Positions 26,701 through 37,500 of a stretch of 64,000 nucleotides of DNA are shown here, in pieces. The stretch covers positions 6,773,001 through 6,837,000 of the forward strand of contig NZ_CP025394.1 in NCBI RefSeq assembly GCF_002943525.1. Reading direction: 5' to 3'. How positions within the stretch are numbered: the stretch's first letter is position 1; the number at the start of each line of letters is the position of its first letter. A program made the position numbers and the translations under genes. A model generated the notes under the pieces. The model had not been told where the DNA came from and did not search any database. It saw nothing but the letters and a program-made list of their open reading frames with translations. The DNA comes from Kitasatospora sp. MMS16-BH015. GTDB lineage: Bacteria; Actinomycetota; Actinomycetes; Streptomycetales; Streptomycetaceae.

Positions 26701-29700
26701 ACGGCCTGGAGGGCCCGGCGGTCACCGTGGACACGGCCTGCTCCTCCTCGCTGGTGGCGCTGCACCTGGCGGCGCAAGCCCTCCGACAGGGCGAGTGCGA
26801 TCTGGCACTGGCCGGCGGGGTGACGGTGATGTCGGGCCCCACGACGTTCGTCGAGTTCTCCCGGCAGCGTGGTCTGTCGGCGGACGGTCGGTGCAAGTCG
26901 TTCTCCGCGTCGGCGGACGGGACGGGGTGGAGTGAGGGGGTCGGTCTGCTGCTGGTGGAGCGGCTCTCCGACGCGCGGCGGAACGGTCATCGGGTGCTGG
27001 CGGTGGTGCGGGGGACGGCCGTGAATCAGGACGGTGCGTCGAACGGGTTGACCGCGCCGAACGGACCGGCGCAGGAGCGGGTGATCCGACAGGCGTTGGC
27101 GAGTTCCGGGCTGTCGGCGGCGGAGGTGGACGTGGTGGAGGCGCACGGGACGGGGACGCGGCTGGGTGACCCGATCGAGGCCCAGGCGTTGATCGCGACC
27201 TACGGGCAGGATCGGTCGGCCGAACGGCCGCTCTGGCTTGGGTCGTTGAAGTCGAACATCGGGCACAGCCAGGCGGCGGCCGGGGTCGGCGGGGTGATCA
27301 AGATGGTGCAGGCGATGCGGCACGGGGTGCTACCGCGCACCTTGCACGCGGAGGAGCCGTCGCCGCACGTGGACTGGGAGTCGGGCGCGGTGGCGTTGCT
27401 GACGGAGCAGCGGGCGTGGCCGGAGACCGGCGCACCGCGCCGGGCCGGCGTCTCCTCCTTCGGCATCAGTGGCACCAACGCCCACGTGATCGTCGAGCAG
27501 GCCGAGCCCACGGCGGCGGTCGAGCACCCGGCGCCTGCTCCGGCGCTGCCGCTCTGGGTGCTCTCGGCGAAGTCGCCGCAGGCACTGCGCCGCCAGGCCG
27601 AGCGGTTGCACCGCCACCTCACCGGACACCCTGATCTCACGGTGGCGGACATCGGCCACACCCTCGCCACCACCCGCTCCACCCTGCCCCACCGGGCGGC
27701 CGTGGTCGGCACCGGACGGGATGAGCTGCTTGCCTCGCTCGGTCGGTTGGCTGCGGGGCAGGATGACCCCGGCGTGCTGTTCGGCGGCGGTCCGAAGCGA
27801 GGTCGGACGGCCTTCCTGTTCACCGGCCAGGGCAGTCAGCGGCTCGGCATGGGGCGTGAACTCCACGACCGTGTAACGGTGTTCGCCGCCGCGCTGGACG
27901 CCGTCTGCGAGCTGCTCGACCCCGAGCTGGAGCGGCCGCTCAAGGCGGTGCTCTTCGCCGAGCCGGACACCGCCGACTCGGCGCTGCTCGACCAGACCGC
28001 GTACACCCAGGTCGCGCTGTTCGCCGTCGAGGTCGCGCTCTACCGCACGCTCGAACACCACGGTCTGGCCGCCGACTTCCTGCTCGGCCACTCGGTCGGC
28101 GAGCTGACCGCGGCGCACCTCGCCGGTGTGCTGGACCTGGCCGACGCCTGCACCCTGGTGGCCGGCCGGGCCCGGCTCATGCAGGCCGCGAAGGAGGGCG
28201 GCGCGATGGCGGCGCTCGAGGCCGCCGAGGAGGAGGTCCGCACGGTGCTCGCCGGGTACGGGCCGGACGCGGTGGCCGTCGCCGCCGTCAACGGGCCGCG
28301 CTCGACGGTGATCTCCGGTGACGGAGCAGCCGTGGACGCGATCGCCGCCGAGTTCCGTGCCCGGGGCCGCCGTGCCAAGCGGCTGCCGGTCAGCCACGCC
28401 TTCCACTCGCCCCACATGGACGAGGTGCTGGAGGAGTTCCGCGCCCTCGCGGCCGGGTGCACCTTCCACGATCCGCAGCTCCCGGTGGTCTCCAACCTCA
28501 CCGGTGAGCTCGCCACCGCCGCCCAGCTCCGCTCGCCGGACTACTGGGCCGCTCACATCCGCGCCGCCGTCCGCTTCGCCGACGGTGTCAGCCAGTTGGA
28601 AGCCCAGGGCGTCACCGAGTACCTGGAGCTGGGCCCCGACGGAGTGCTGACCGCGATGGCCCTGGACACCCTGGCCGAGGAGCCCGGCACCCTCCGGCCC
28701 GCGCTGCGAGCCGGTCGATCCGAACTGCTCACCTTGGCGGCCGCCCTGGCCCACCTGCACCTCCGCGGTGCCGAGCTCGACTGGTCCGCGCTCTACCCCG
28801 GCGCCCGCCGGGTGGACCTCCCGACCTACGCCTTCGCCCCCCAGCGCCACTGGCTGGAGGCTCCGGACAGCGTCGGCGACGCCGCCGGCTTCGGTCTCGC
28901 CGAGACCGACCACCCGCTGCTCGGCGGCATGGTGCAGCTGGCCGGCCGCGAGGACGAGTACCTGTTCACCGGACGCCTCTCCGGCCGCAACTGGCTTGGT
29001 GAGCACGTGGTGTTGGGGTCGGTGGTGGTGCCGGGTTCGGTGTTCGTGGAGTTGTTGTCGGGTGTGGGTGAGCGGGTTGGTTGTGGGGTGGTGGAGGAGT
29101 TGGTGTTGGGCGCGCCTTTGGTGTTGGGGGTGCGTGGTGGGGTGTCGGTGCAGGTGGTGGTGGGTGCGGTGGGTGTGGGTGGTTCGCGTGGGGTGGAGGT
29201 CTTTGCGCGGTCTGAGGGTGGTGGGGCGTGGGTGTTGCATGCCTCGGGTGTGGTGGGTGTGGGTGGGTCGGTCGGTTCGGTCGATGTGGGTGGTGTGGGG
29301 GTGTGGCCGCCGGTGGGGGCGGTGGAGGTTGATCTGGGTGGTGTGTACGGGCGGTTGGCGGAGGGTGGGTACGGGTATGGTCCGGCGTTTCGTGGGTTGA
29401 GTCGGGTGTGGCGGGGTTCTGGTGAGGTGTTCGCGGAGGTGGTGTTGCCGGAGGGGGTGCGGGGTGAGGCGGGGCGGTATGTGCTGCATCCCGCACTGCT
29501 GGACGCCGCACTGCACACCCTCCTCCCGGGTGTGGTGGAGGAGGGCGGCCAGCCCTGGCTCCCGTTTACCTGGTCCGGCGTCCGCGTGCACGCGGCCGGC
29601 GCCTCCGCCCTGCGGGTCCGGCTGACGCCGGCCCTCTCGACCGACTCCGGGACGCTCACCGTCTCCCTCGTCGCCGCAGACGCCACCGGCGCCCCGGTGG

Positions 29701-31460
29701 CCACCGTCGACTCCCTGTTGCTGCGCCCCCGCTCGGCGGAGGCCCTGCGGGCCGCAGGCGCGGCCGCCGCGCCGGACGGTCTGTTCCGGGTGGACTGGGA
29801 CCCGCTGGAGGTGCAGACCGCGACTCGGGACGGGTGGGTGGTGCTCGGTGCGGGGGCTTCGGTGGCCGAGCTGGGTGGGCTGTTGGTGGGTGGTGTGGTG
29901 CCTTCGGTGGTGGTGGTGCCGTTGGTGTCGGGTGGTGTGGTCGGTGAAGTGACCTCGGGCGTGCTGGAGTTGGTGCAGGGCTGGTTGGCTGAGGCGCGGT
30001 GGGAGGGTTCGCGTCTGGTGCTGGTCGGTGACGGTGCCGATCTGGGGTTGGCGGCCGTGTGGGGTCTGGTGCGGTCGGCGCAGACGGAGCACCCGGGTCG
30101 GTTCGTCCTGGTGGACGCCGACGAGAGTTCCGACTACGAGGCGCTGCTGGCCGGGGTGCTGGCCTCGGGTGTCTCGGAGGCCGCGATCCGTTCCGGCGGG
30201 GTCTCGGTGCCTCGGTGGGTGCGGGCTGAGGTCGATTCGGTTGCCGGGGGCCCTGGTTGGGGTTCGGGGTGGGTGTTGGTGACGGGTGCTTCGGGTGTGT
30301 TGGGTGGGGTGTTGGCGCGGCATCTGGTGGTGGGGCATGGGGTGCGGCGGTTGTTGTTGGTGAGTCGTCGGGGTGGGGGTGCGCCGGGGGCGGCTGAGTT
30401 GGGTGCGGAGTTGGCGGGGTTGGGGGCGGAGGTGGTGTGGGCGGCGTGTGATGTGGCTGATCGTGAGGCGTTGCGGTCGGTGTTGGCGGAGTATGCGGTG
30501 TCGGCGGTGGTGCATTCGGCGGGTGTGGTGGATGACGGTCTGGTGTCGACGCTGACCGGTGAGCGGTTGGCGGCGGTGTTGCGGCCGAAGGCGGTGGCGG
30601 CGTGGAACCTGCATGAGCTGACGCGCGGGTCGGAGTTGTCGGCGTTCGTGTTGTATTCGTCGGTGGCGGGTCTGTTGGGGACGGGTGGGCAGGCCAACTA
30701 TGCGGCGGGGAACGCGTACTTGGATGCGTTGGCGCGGCATCGTCGGGCGTTGGGTCTGCCGGGGGTCTCGCTGGCTTGGGGCCTCTGGGCGGAGGGAAGC
30801 ACCATCTCTGGCCACCTGGCGGAGACGGATCTCCGGCGGCTGGCCCGGCTCGGGCTGCGCCCGCTGAGCACCGGGGACGCGCTCGCCCTGTTCGATGCCG
30901 CGCTGACCACGGACGAGCCGGTGCTCGCGCTGACCCGGTTGGACGCGGGGGCGCTGCGCGAGCAGGGGGTCGAGGTGCCGCCGATGCTCCGTGCCCTGGT
31001 GCCGGCCGCCCGCCGCCGGGCCGAGACGGCGCCGGCGACCGAAGGGCCGACACTGGCCGACGAGTTGGTGCACCTCGACCGGATCGGCCAGGAGCGGCTG
31101 CTGACCGACCTGATCCGCACCCAGGTGGCCGGTGTGCTCGGCCATGCCGACCGTGACGCGGTGGTGGCCGAGCGGGCCTTCCAGGAGATGGGATTCGACT
31201 CGCTGACCGCCGTCGAACTCCGCAACCGGATCAACGCGGCGACCGGCCTGCGCCTGCCCCCCACCGCCGTCTTCGACCACCCCTCCCCGGTGGCACTCGC
31301 GGCGCACCTGCGCACCCGGTTGGTCCCCGAGGAGACCTCCGCCGTCGCACCTGCGCAGGCCGGTGGCCGACGGTCGGAGCCGACCCCCGCGCTCGACAGC
31401 GCCGATCTCGACTCCGCGAGCGATGAGGAGCTCTTCGCGCTCCTGGACGACCTCGACTGA
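17745..31460 (+). CDS. Type I modular polyketide synthase: loading module (KSQ-AT-ACP) and modules 1-2
   Basis: A 4,571-residue megasynthase from the ATG at 17745 (a GTG at 17742 is in frame and equally near an AGGGG site). Domain order by residue: KSQ 21-435, AT 567-912, ACP 947-1021; KS1 1039-1466, AT1 1567-1916, DH1 1920-2220, KR1 2453-2635, ACP1 2736-2812; KS2 2826-3252, AT2 3355-3704, DH2 3706-4002, KR2 4173-4352, ACP2 4446-4529. The loading KS has Gln182 in place of Cys (DTAQSSS), so it decarboxylates malonyl to give an acetyl starter. KS1 and KS2 keep Cys1210 and Cys2999. All three ATs carry HAFH (malonyl). The C-terminus ends in [17 protein letters not shown], a docking segment for the next protein. 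Parts of DH2 and KR2 are almost identical to module 3 and have unusually G/T-rich codons. Confidence 0.97.
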   Translation: MANAGRPVSAMADEGPSGSHIAVVGVSCRLPMAPDPAAFWRLLRTGTSAITEAPVGRFRPGGEAAAGRRRGGYLAGVDEFDPAFFGISPREATAMDPQQRLVLELAWEALENAAIRPSELAGSRTGVFVGSHRDDYAALVYRHGEHAVTQHTMAGVSRGVIANRVSYHLGLHGPSLTVDTAQSSSLVAVHLACESLRSGESTLAFAAGVNLNLLTESALAEERFGGLSPDGRSYTFDARANGFVRGEGGAVVLLKPLERALADGDRVHGVILASAVNNDGATPGLTVPDQAAQEELLRRVYRQAGVPAAAVQYVELHGTGTPVGDPIEAAALGAVLGAGRRPDQPLLVGSAKTNVGHLEGGAGLVGLVKTLLGLTHRQLPPSLNFETPNPRIPLAELGLAVQRELTDWPRPAERLLAGVSSFGMGGTNCHLVLAEAPETAAGRHGSGPAAVRLGAAPGAVGAGPVPGALASGPVPALLPLVLSGRNPAALREQAARLHAALGAEEAPELLDAAWTLASTRATFEHRAVLPVSPAGGRAPLLDRLRALAEGRTAPGLVTGVAEPGRLAVVFTGQGSQRTGMAQELRRDFPVFRAAFDELCGHLDPLLPRPLREVIETGAGLDRTEYAQPALFAVEVALYRLVGSLGVCPDFLAGHSIGEIAAAHVAGTLSAADAAMLVAARGRLMQALPAGGAMVAVEATEQEVRPLLAGHEHRLSIAAVNGPSALVIAGEEAAVTELAAALAARGRRTKRLTVSHAFHSPLMEPMLAEFRSVLAGLTFHPPQLPVVSTVTGAPVAAARWCSPEYWVEQVRRPVRFLDAVRALEEAGVRTILELGPDGTCSAMAAESVRRPAGLAAVPVLRRDRPEARSLHAALAQVFVRGGAVDWAAAFDGACARRVALPTYPFQRQRYWVAGEPAEAVAVPEPAGGAAGGVEAAVAAAAAAAAAGPKAEEVAGLVAGVLGLGSAAELELRLPFRDLGFDSLMLVELREVLATAVGRVLPTGLLFDHPTPAALIEYVRSLSAGVEESTPAAGPAVAEEEPIAIVGMACRYPGEVETPEQLWQLVADGVDAIGAFPADRGWPEDLYDPDPDRAGRTTARAGGFLAGADRFDAEFFGISPREALAMDPQQRLLLESAWEAVERAGIDPESLRGSRTGVFVGATSLDYGPRMHEATEQVGGHLLTGTAPSVMSGRIAYQLGLAGPALTVDTACSSSLVALHLAVRSLRSGESDLALAGGASVMSTPGMFVEFSRQRGLAADGRSKSFAEAADGTSWAEGVGLLLVERLSDARRNGHRVLGLVRGTAINQDGASNGLTAPSGLAQQRVIRAALADARLRPAEIDAVESHGTGTRLGDPIEAEAVLATYGQGREGGAPVLLGSLKSNLGHTQAAAGVGGVIKMVLAMRHGVLPKSLHIDRPTPYVDWTAGAAELLTEARPWPETGRRRRAAVSSFGISGTNAHVVLEQAPDLPAVPEPQPVEPAGPVPWVLSARDEVGLRAQAARLRELVAGPAAPRSAELGLALATTRTAFGHRAAVTGRSTADLLAGLEALAGGGEAPNLLRGTAGRAGATAFLFTGQGAQRPGMGRLLHARYPVFAEALDAVLAAVDPRLDRPLGELLFAAEGTAEADLLHRTEYAQPALFAVEVALYRLLDSFGLHADLLAGHSIGELAAAHLAGLWSLPDAAALVAARGRLMQSARADGVMIAIEAEEAEITAALAEHRGTVALAAVNGPRSVVVSGDAEAAAAVAARWAARGRRTRQLTVSHAFHSPHLDGILDEFRQVAESVDYGTPTLPLVSTRTGELADPAQLRTAEYWVRQLREPVRFLAAVRSLEARGATLFLEVGPDAVLSPLADACFTGSATAVPLLRAGRPEPETLAAGLARAFTAGAPATVAAGFFPAATPAELPTYPFQRRRYWLTPAPIADARSLGLDQADHPLLGSAVALADRDDLVLTSRLSLSSGAHGWLGDHRIDGTALVPGTAFLELALAAGQRAGATAVTELTLEAPLLLSEQQAVRLQVAVGATAADGRRPFSVHARPEGGAQAPLPWVRHASGQLAPAVPGPVTDLREWPPVGAVADQLDDVYGRLAEAGYEYGPAFQGLRGVWRRGEELFVEVRLPESPSAEGRAAGAEAYALHPALLDAVLHPLVLAGADPADAGRILLPFEWSGVMVGAMGATVLRARIVPTGTDAFTLALADGTGAAVAAVESLTLRRAARASLAATPVTDALFALEWPVLAVPQVAVPRWVEVEGEELPGGGAEPELALVRFGAASAEGVEPWQAAHASAQRALLVLQRWLAEERPAGARLVFVTERAVAVEQGDPVTGLAAAPVWGLARSAQSEHPDRVVLLDLDEAGTEPAALAAAVAGAAALGESQLALRNGQLHVPRLARPTVGPTAVRASATAAGPGAVTAAAPAVPLTPADLATPVTTPVTTADPADPATPGAVGPVGWDPDGTVLITGGTGGLGALLARHLVGRHGVRRLLLSSRRGPAAEGAAALAAELEAAGARVTVVAADAADRGELAAVLAAIPAAHPLTAVVHTAGVLADATVATLTPESLTAVLRPKVDAARHLHELTQYQELAAFVLFSSVSGLTGTAGQANYAAANTYLDALAAHRAAAGLPATALAWGLWEGTHGMGGRLAEGDLARWARAGVTALTPEQGLALFDAALAGGAPLAVPVALDLARHRGGPEQPPVLLRGLVRRPRPRAALGAAEPAGGATWAQRLAALGPEERAATVLDLVRAEVAGALGHAEAGLIEAERAFKDLGFDSLAGVDLRNRLNRVTGLRLPATAVFDHPSPAALAAHLLGQVVAGPRPTAKVTAPSEEPIAIVGMACRYPGGVNSPEDLWRLVETGTDAVTGFPENRGWDLEALYHPDPDHRGTSYVRAGGFLHEADRFDAEFFGISPREATATDPQQRLLLETAWETFESAGLDPDGLRGSDTGVFVGAMYDDYASRLPSSPGEFEGFLLAGNLSSVLSGRLSYTYGLEGPAVTVDTACSSSLVALHLAAQALRQGECDLALAGGVTVMSGPTTFVEFSRQRGLSADGRCKSFSASADGTGWSEGVGLLLVERLSDARRNGHRVLAVVRGTAVNQDGASNGLTAPNGPAQERVIRQALASSGLSAAEVDVVEAHGTGTRLGDPIEAQALIATYGQDRSAERPLWLGSLKSNIGHSQAAAGVGGVIKMVQAMRHGVLPRTLHAEEPSPHVDWESGAVALLTEQRAWPETGAPRRAGVSSFGISGTNAHVIVEQAEPTAAVEHPAPAPALPLWVLSAKSPQALRRQAERLHRHLTGHPDLTVADIGHTLATTRSTLPHRAAVVGTGRDELLASLGRLAAGQDDPGVLFGGGPKRGRTAFLFTGQGSQRLGMGRELHDRVTVFAAALDAVCELLDPELERPLKAVLFAEPDTADSALLDQTAYTQVALFAVEVALYRTLEHHGLAADFLLGHSVGELTAAHLAGVLDLADACTLVAGRARLMQAAKEGGAMAALEAAEEEVRTVLAGYGPDAVAVAAVNGPRSTVISGDGAAVDAIAAEFRARGRRAKRLPVSHAFHSPHMDEVLEEFRALAAGCTFHDPQLPVVSNLTGELATAAQLRSPDYWAAHIRAAVRFADGVSQLEAQGVTEYLELGPDGVLTAMALDTLAEEPGTLRPALRAGRSELLTLAAALAHLHLRGAELDWSALYPGARRVDLPTYAFAPQRHWLEAPDSVGDAAGFGLAETDHPLLGGMVQLAGREDEYLFTGRLSGRNWLGEHVVLGSVVVPGSVFVELLSGVGERVGCGVVEELVLGAPLVLGVRGGVSVQVVVGAVGVGGSRGVEVFARSEGGGAWVLHASGVVGVGGSVGSVDVGGVGVWPPVGAVEVDLGGVYGRLAEGGYGYGPAFRGLSRVWRGSGEVFAEVVLPEGVRGEAGRYVLHPALLDAALHTLLPGVVEEGGQPWLPFTWSGVRVHAAGASALRVRLTPALSTDSGTLTVSLVAADATGAPVATVDSLLLRPRSAEALRAAGAAAAPDGLFRVDWDPLEVQTATRDGWVVLGAGASVAELGGLLVGGVVPSVVVVPLVSGGVVGEVTSGVLELVQGWLAEARWEGSRLVLVGDGADLGLAAVWGLVRSAQTEHPGRFVLVDADESSDYEALLAGVLASGVSEAAIRSGGVSVPRWVRAEVDSVAGGPGWGSGWVLVTGASGVLGGVLARHLVVGHGVRRLLLVSRRGGGAPGAAELGAELAGLGAEVVWAACDVADREALRSVLAEYAVSAVVHSAGVVDDGLVSTLTGERLAAVLRPKAVAAWNLHELTRGSELSAFVLYSSVAGLLGTGGQANYAAGNAYLDALARHRRALGLPGVSLAWGLWAEGSTISGHLAETDLRRLARLGLRPLSTGDALALFDAALTTDEPVLALTRLDAGALREQGVEVPPMLRALVPAARRRAETAPATEGPTLADELVHLDRIGQERLLTDLIRTQVAGVLGHADRDAVVAERAFQEMGFDSLTAVELRNRINAATGLRLPPTAVFDHPSPVALAAHLRTRLVPEETSAVAPAQAGGRRSEPTPALDSADLDSASDEELFALLDDLD
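17805..20808 (+). other. PKS loading module: KSQ-AT(malonyl)-ACP
   Basis: The KS active site reads [10 protein letters not shown], with Gln182 replacing Cys, the signature of a decarboxylating KSQ. The AT has GHSIG (Ser655) and HAFH (His755), which predicts malonyl. The ACP has LGFDSL with the phosphopantetheine Ser981. Predicted starter: acetyl from malonyl. Confidence 0.93.
20859..26180 (+). other. PKS module 1: KS-AT(malonyl)-DH-KR-ACP
   Basis: KS Cys1210 intact; AT with GHSIG and HAFH. DH has the catalytic His1968 in [10 protein letters not shown] and the second motif [10 protein letters not shown] has GGTGGLG, NYAAAN and an LAD triplet, so B-type is likely. ACP has LGFDSL. Predicted outcome: one trans double bond. 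Confidence 0.9.
28992..29517 (+). repeat. Duplicated DH block, copy A (partner 34372-34897)
   Basis: About 520 bp inside DH2 match 34372-34897 (offset 5,380) with only a handful of mismatches seen by eye. The block is strikingly G/T-rich (runs of GTG, GGT and TTG codons) compared with the C-rich DNA on both sides. This is the mark of a recent duplication or gene conversion, possibly of foreign origin. Confidence 0.8.
29835..30790 (+). repeat. Duplicated KR block, copy A (partner 35203-36158)
   Basis: About 950 bp covering the KR structural and catalytic halves match 35203-36158 (offset 5,368). They are nearly identical except for a divergent patch near 30112-30216. Same G/T-rich codon bias as the DH block; the DNA between the two blocks (29518-29834) is ordinary and not conserved. 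Confidence 0.8.
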
Positions 31461-31548
31461 CCCTGACTCGATTTGCCCGACCGTCGACTCACCGACGGCA
31501 CAGGACTCGTACGTTCCCTTTCTTCACCTCGACCGGAGCTGAGATCAC

Positions 31549-34500
31549 GTGGCTGACGAAGCGCAACTTCGCGAATACCTCAAGCGCGCCATCACCGACG
31601 CTCGCGAGGCGCGCAGGCGCCTACGCGAGGTGGAGGACCGCGAGCACGAGCCGATCGCGATCGTCGGCATGGCCTGCCGGTACCCGGGCGGGGTGCGTTC
31701 GCCGGAGGACCTGTGGCGGCTGGTCGAGACCGGGACGGACGCGGTCGGCGGCTTCCCGGAGAACCGGGGTTGGGATCTGGAGGGTCTTTACGACCCGGAT
31801 CCGGATCGGGTCGGGCACAGTTACACCCACTCGGGCGGGTTCCTGCACGAGGCCGACGGCTTCGATGCGGAGTTCTTCGGGATGTCTCCGCGCGAGGCGC
31901 TGGCCGCCGATCCGCAGCAGCGGCTGCTGCTGGAGACGGCCTGGGAGACCTTCGAGAGCGCCGGCCTCGACCCGGACGCGCTCCGGGGCAGTCGGACCGG
32001 CGTCTACACCGGCCTCATGTACGGCGAGTACGGATCCCGGCCCGGCCTCCCCTCGGACGGGTTCGAGGGCTACCTGTTCAGCGGCAGCGCGGGCAGCATC
32101 GCGGCCGGCCGGCTCTCCTACACCTACGGGTTGGAGGGCCCGGCCGTCTCGGTGGACACGGCCTGCTCCTCCTCGCTGGTGGCGCTGCACCTGGCGGCGC
32201 AGGCACTTCGGCGCGGTGAGTGCGATCTGGCACTGGCCGGTGGTGTGACGGTGATGTCCACGCCGGTCGCCTTCCTCGAGTTCTCCCGGCTCCGTGGGCT
32301 GTCGGCGGACGGTCGGTGCAAGTCGTTCTCCGCGTCGGCGGACGGGACGGGGTGGAGTGAGGGGGTCGGTCTGCTGCTGGTGGAGCGGCTCTCCGACGCG
32401 CGGCGGAACGGTCATCGGGTGCTGGCGGTGGTGCGGGGGACGGCGGTCAACCAGGACGGTGCGTCGAACGGGTTGACCGCGCCGAACGGGCCCTCGCAGG
32501 AGCGGGTGATTCGCGCGGCGCTGGCCGCCGCCGAGCTCACCACGGCCGAGGTGGACGTGGTGGAGGCGCATGGCACCGGCACCCGGCTGGGTGATCCGAT
32601 CGAGGCCCAGGCGCTGCTGGCCACCTACGGTCAGGACCGTCCGGCCGAACGGCCGCTCTGGCTCGGGTCGTTGAAGTCGAATATCGGGCACAGTCAGGCG
32701 GCGGCCGGGGTCGGCGGGGTGATCAAGATGGTGCAGGCGATGCGGCACGGTGTGCTGCCGCGCACCTTGCACGCGGAGGAGCCGTCGCCGCACGTGGACT
32801 GGGAGTCGGGCGCAGTGGCGTTGCTGACGGAGCAGCGGGCGTGGCCGGAGACCGGCGCACCGCGCCGGGCCGGGGTGTCCTCCTTCGGGTTCGGCGGGAC
32901 GAACGCACACGTCATCGTTGAGCAAGCACCGCCGACGGAAGCCGAGTTGGAGGCAGGTAACGCACCCTCGGTGGTGCCGTGGGTGGTGTCGGGGCGTTCG
33001 GCGGAGGCGGTGGCCGCGCAGGCGCGGGCGCTGCTGCCGGTGGCGGAGGGCGCCTCGGTGCTGGACATGGGCTTCTCGCTGGCGACGGGCCGGGCGGCGA
33101 TGGAGCACCGTGCGGTGCTGGTGGGGGAGGATCGCGAGCAACTGCTCTGCAGGTTGCGGGAGGTGGCCGACGGCGGGCCCGCGACGCCCACGGCCGGCGG
33201 TGGGCTGGGTTTCCTGTTCACGGGACAGGGGGCGCAGCGGGTCGGCATGGGCTTGGAGTTGTGCGGTGAGTTCCCGGTGTTCGCGGCGGCCTTCGATGCC
33301 GTGTGCGCCGAGCTGGACGGTCAGTTGGCGCGCCCGTTGCGGGAGGTGATCGCTTCGGGGGAGGGGCTGGAGCAGACCGGGTACGCTCAACCCGCCCTGT
33401 TCGCGGTGGAGGTGGCGCTCTTCCGGCTGGTGGAGTCCTGGGGGGTGCGGCCGGACTACCTGCTGGGCCATTCCATCGGCGAGGTGGCCGCCGCGCATGT
33501 CGCCGGCGTGCTGTCGCTGGCGGATGCCGCTGTGCTGGTCGGTGCGCGGGCCCGGTTGATGCAGGCGCTCCCCGCTGGTGGGGTGATGGTGGCGGTGCAG
33601 GCTTCGGAGGATGAGGTGCTGCCGGCGCTGATCGCGGGAGTTTCGGTGGCGGCGGTGAACGGTCCGCAGGCGGTGGTGCTCTCGGGTGACCGGGATGCCG
33701 TCATGCAGGTCGCGGAGCAGTTCGCGACGAAGGGCCGACGCACCAAGGAGCTGGCGGTCAGTCATGCCTTCCATTCGGTGCACATGGACGGGATGCTGGC
33801 CGAATTCGGCCGGGCCATCGCGGGGTTGGAGTTCGGGCGGCCCCGGATCCCGATCGTCTCGACCCTGACGGGCCGCCTGGCGGACCCCGACCAGCTCCGG
33901 TCCGCCGACTACTGGGTGCGCCAAGTCCGGTTGCCCGTCAGGTTCTTCGACGCCGTTCGAACGCTCTCCGATCAAGGCGTGAGGACGTTCCTGGAGCTCG
34001 GCCCCGACGCGGTGGCTGCGGGCATGGCGGCCGTTGCCGTCGAGGACTCGGCCGACACCCTGTCCACGCCTGCGCTGCGGGTTGGCCACCCGGAGGTGGC
34101 GACCCTCGTCGGCGCGGTGGCCCGGCTGCACGCGCGGGGCGTACCGGTGGACTGGGCGGCGTACTTCGCCGGCACCGGGGCCCGGCGGATCGAGCTGCCC
34201 ACCTATGCCTTCCAGCACCGCAGCTTCTGGCTCACGCCGACCGCCGAGGCCGGGGACATGATGGCCTTCGGGCTGACACCGACCGGGCACCCGCTGCTCG
34301 GTGCGGTTGTGGAGCCGGCCGGTGACACCGGGCTGCTGTTCAGTACCAGGCTGTCGACTCGCACGCATCCGTGGCTTGGTGAGCATGTGGTGTTGGGGTC
34401 GGTGGTGGTGCCGGGTTCGGTGTTCGTGGAGTTGTTGTCGGGTGTGGGTGAGTGGGTTGGTTGTGGGGTGGTGGAGGAGTTGGTGTTGGGCGCGCCTTTG

Positions 34501-37500
34501 GTGTTGGGGGTGCGTGGTGGGGTGTCGGTGCAGGTGGTGGTGGGTGCGGTGGGTGTGGGTGGTTCGCGTGGGGTGGAGGTTTTTGCGCGGTCTGAGGGTG
34601 GTGGGGCGTGGGTGTTGCATGCCTCGGGTGTGGTGGGTGTGGGTGGGTCGGTCGGTTCGGTCGATGTGGGTGGTGTGGGGGTGTGGCCGCCGGTGGGGGC
34701 GGTGGAGGTTGATCTGGGTGGTGTGTACGGGCGGTTGGCGGAGGGTGGGTACGGGTATGGTCCGGCGTTTCGTGGGTTGAGTCGGGTGTGGCGGGGTTCT
34801 GGTGAGGTGTTCGCGGAGGTGGTGTTGCCGGAGGGGGTGCGGGGTGAGGCGGGGCGGTATGTGCTGCATCCCGCACTGCTGGACGCCGCGCTGCACGCCT
34901 TGCTCCCCGGTGTAGCGGACGAGGTCGGGCAGACCGGGTTCCCGTTCGCCTGGTCCGGGGTCCGCGTCGCGGCGACGGGCGCCTCGACCCTGCGGGTCAA
35001 GCTCCGCTCGCTGGGGGCCGACACGGTGTCGCTCGCGGCATTCGACGGTTCGGGCGCGCCGGTCGTCGAGGTGGATTCGCTCCTGTTGCGGCCGCTGTCG
35101 GCGGAGGCGCTCCGCGCGGCCGACCGAGGGGCCGTGGACGGGCTGTTCGGTATCCACTGGATCGACCAGCCCGCACCCGACAGTGGGCCGGAGGCGGCCA
35201 GTTGGGTGGTGCTCGGTGCGGGGGCTTCGGTGGCCGAGCTGGGTGGGCTGTTGGTGGGTGGTGTGGTGCCTTCGGTGGTGGTGGTGCCGTTGGTGTCGGG
35301 TGGTGTGGTCGGTGAAGTGACTCTGAACGTCCTGGAGTTGGTGCAGGGCTGGTTGGCTGAGGCGCGGTGGGAGGGTTCGCGTCTGGTGCTGGTCGGTGAT
35401 GGCGCGGATCTGGGGTTGGCGGCCGTGTGGGGTCTGGTGCGTTCGGCGCAGACGGAGCACCCGGGCCGGTTCGTCCTGGTGGACGCCGGCGGGGCTGATG
35501 GTTACGAGGCTTTGCTGGGTGCGGTGTTGGCCTCCGGTGAGTCGGAGGTGAGGGTGCGCGATGGTGTGGTCTCGGTGCCTCGGTTGGTGCGGGCTGAGGT
35601 CGATTCCGTTGCCGGGGGCCCTGGTTGGGGTTCGGGGTGGGTGTTGGTGACGGGTGCTTCGGGTGTGTTGGGTGGGGTGTTGGCGCGGCATCTGGTGGTG
35701 GGGCATGGGGTGCGGCGGTTGTTGTTGGTGAGTCGTCGGGGTGGGGGTGCGCCGGGGGCGGCTGAGTTGGGTGCGGAGTTGGCGGGGTTGGGGGCGGAGG
35801 TGGTGTGGGCGGCGTGTGATGTGGCTGATCGTGAGGCGTTGCGGTCGGTGTTGGCGGAGTATGCGGTGTCGGCGGTGGTGCATACGGCGGGTGTGGTGGA
35901 TGACGGGCTGGTGTCGGCGCTGACCGGTGAGCGGTTGGCGGCGGTGTTGCGGCCGAAGGCGGTGGCGGCGTGGAACCTGCATGAGCTGACGCGTGGGTCG
36001 GAGTTGTCGGCGTTCGTGTTGTATTCGTCGGTGGCGGGTCTGTTGGGGACGGGTGGGCAGGCCAACTATGCGGCGGGGAACGCGCACTTGGATGCGTTGG
36101 CGCGGCATCGTCGGGCGTTGGGTCTGCCGGGGGTCTCGCTGGCTTGGGGCCTCTGGGAGGAGACCAGTGCGCTGAGCGGCGGGCTCGCCGAGATCGACCG
36201 TAAGCGGATGACCCGGTTGGGGCTGCGTCCGCTGAGCACCGGGGACGCGCTCGCGCTCTTCGATGCCGCGCTGAGCACGGACGAGCCGGTGCTCGCGCTG
36301 ACGGGGGTGGACACGGCGGCGCTGCGTGCGCCGGGAGCCGAAGTGCCGCCGATGCTCCGGGGGTTGGTGCCTGCCGCCCGGCGGCGGGTGGTCGACCACG
36401 GGGCCGCCTCCGGGCTGGCCGAGCAGCTGGCGGCGCTCTCGCCGGCCGGCCGGAAGCAGGCGCTGCTCGACCTCGTCCGTGGCGAGGTCGCCGCTGTCCT
36501 CGGGCATGCCGACCGGAGCGCGGTGGTGGCCGAGCGGGCCTTCCAGGAGATGGGCTTCGACTCGCTCACCGCCGTCGAACTCCGCAACCGGATCAACGCG
36601 GCCACCGGTCTCAAGCTGCCCGCCACGCTCACCTTCGACCATCCCTCCCCGGCCGCCCTGGTGGCTCACTTGGAGGCTGCTCTCACCTCGACACCGGTGA
36701 GTGGCCACCGGATCGAGGCTCGCGGCGTGGCCGACGAGCCGATCGCGATCGTCGGCATGGCCTGCCGGTACCCGGGTGGGGTGCGTTCGCCGGAGGACCT
36801 GTGGCGGCTGGTCGAGACCGGCACCGACGCCGTCGGCGGCTTCCCCGACAACCGCGGGTGGGATCTGGAAGGGCTCTACGATCCGGACCCCGAACGGGTC
36901 GGGCACAGCTACACCCGCTCGGGCGGGTTCCTGCACGAGGCCGACGGCTTCGACGCGGAGTTCTTCGGGATGTCCCCGCGCGAGGCACTGGCCACCGATC
37001 CGCAGCAGCGGCTGCTGCTGGAGACCGCCTGGGAGGCGGTGGAGAGCGCCGGCCTCGACCCGACCGGGCTGCGGGGCAGTCGGACCGGGGTGTACGCCGG
37101 CGTGATGTACCACGACTACGGCTCCTCGGCGCAGCATGTCCCGGACGAGCTGGAGGGCTACCTGGCCGGGGGCAACGCCGGCAGTGTCGCCTCCGGTCGG
37201 GTCTCCTACACGCTCGGCTTGGAGGGCCCGGCGGTCACGGTGGACACGGCGTGTTCCTCCTCGCTGGTGGCGCTGCACCTGGCGGCGCAGGCCCTCCGGC
37301 AGGGTGAGTGCGATCTGGCGCTGGCCGGCGGGGTGACCGTGATGTCCTCGCCGCAGGCGTTCGTGGAGTTCTCCCGTCAGCGTGGCCTCTCGGCGGACGG
37401 CCGGTGCCGATCGTTCTCGGCGCAGGCCGACGGGACGGGGTGGAGTGAGGGGGTCGGTCTGCTGCTGGTGGAGCGGCTCTCGGACGCGCAGCGACTCGGT

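Larger units (their letters stand above)
26220..31330 (+). other. PKS module 2: KS-AT(malonyl)-DH-KR-ACP
   Basis: KS Cys2999; AT with GHSVG and HAFH. DH His3754 sits in [10 protein letters not shown], with [10 protein letters not shown] has GASGVLG, VDD (B-type) and NYAAGN. ACP has MGFDSL. Predicted outcome: second conjugated double bond. The DH core and KR share near-identical DNA with module 3. Confidence 0.9.
31648..36690 (+). other. PKS module 3: KS-AT(malonyl)-DH-KR-ACP
   Basis: KS Cys206; AT with GHSIG and HAFH. DH His946 in [10 protein letters not shown] with [10 protein letters not shown] with GASGVLG, VDD and NYAAGN. ACP with MGFDSL. Predicted outcome: third conjugated double bond. 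Confidence 0.9.

Noticed and set aside
28992-30790. G/T-rich stretch taken as a frameshift or sequencing error
   Set aside because: The frame continues through with intact DH and KR motifs, and the partner block in module 3 shows the same composition.
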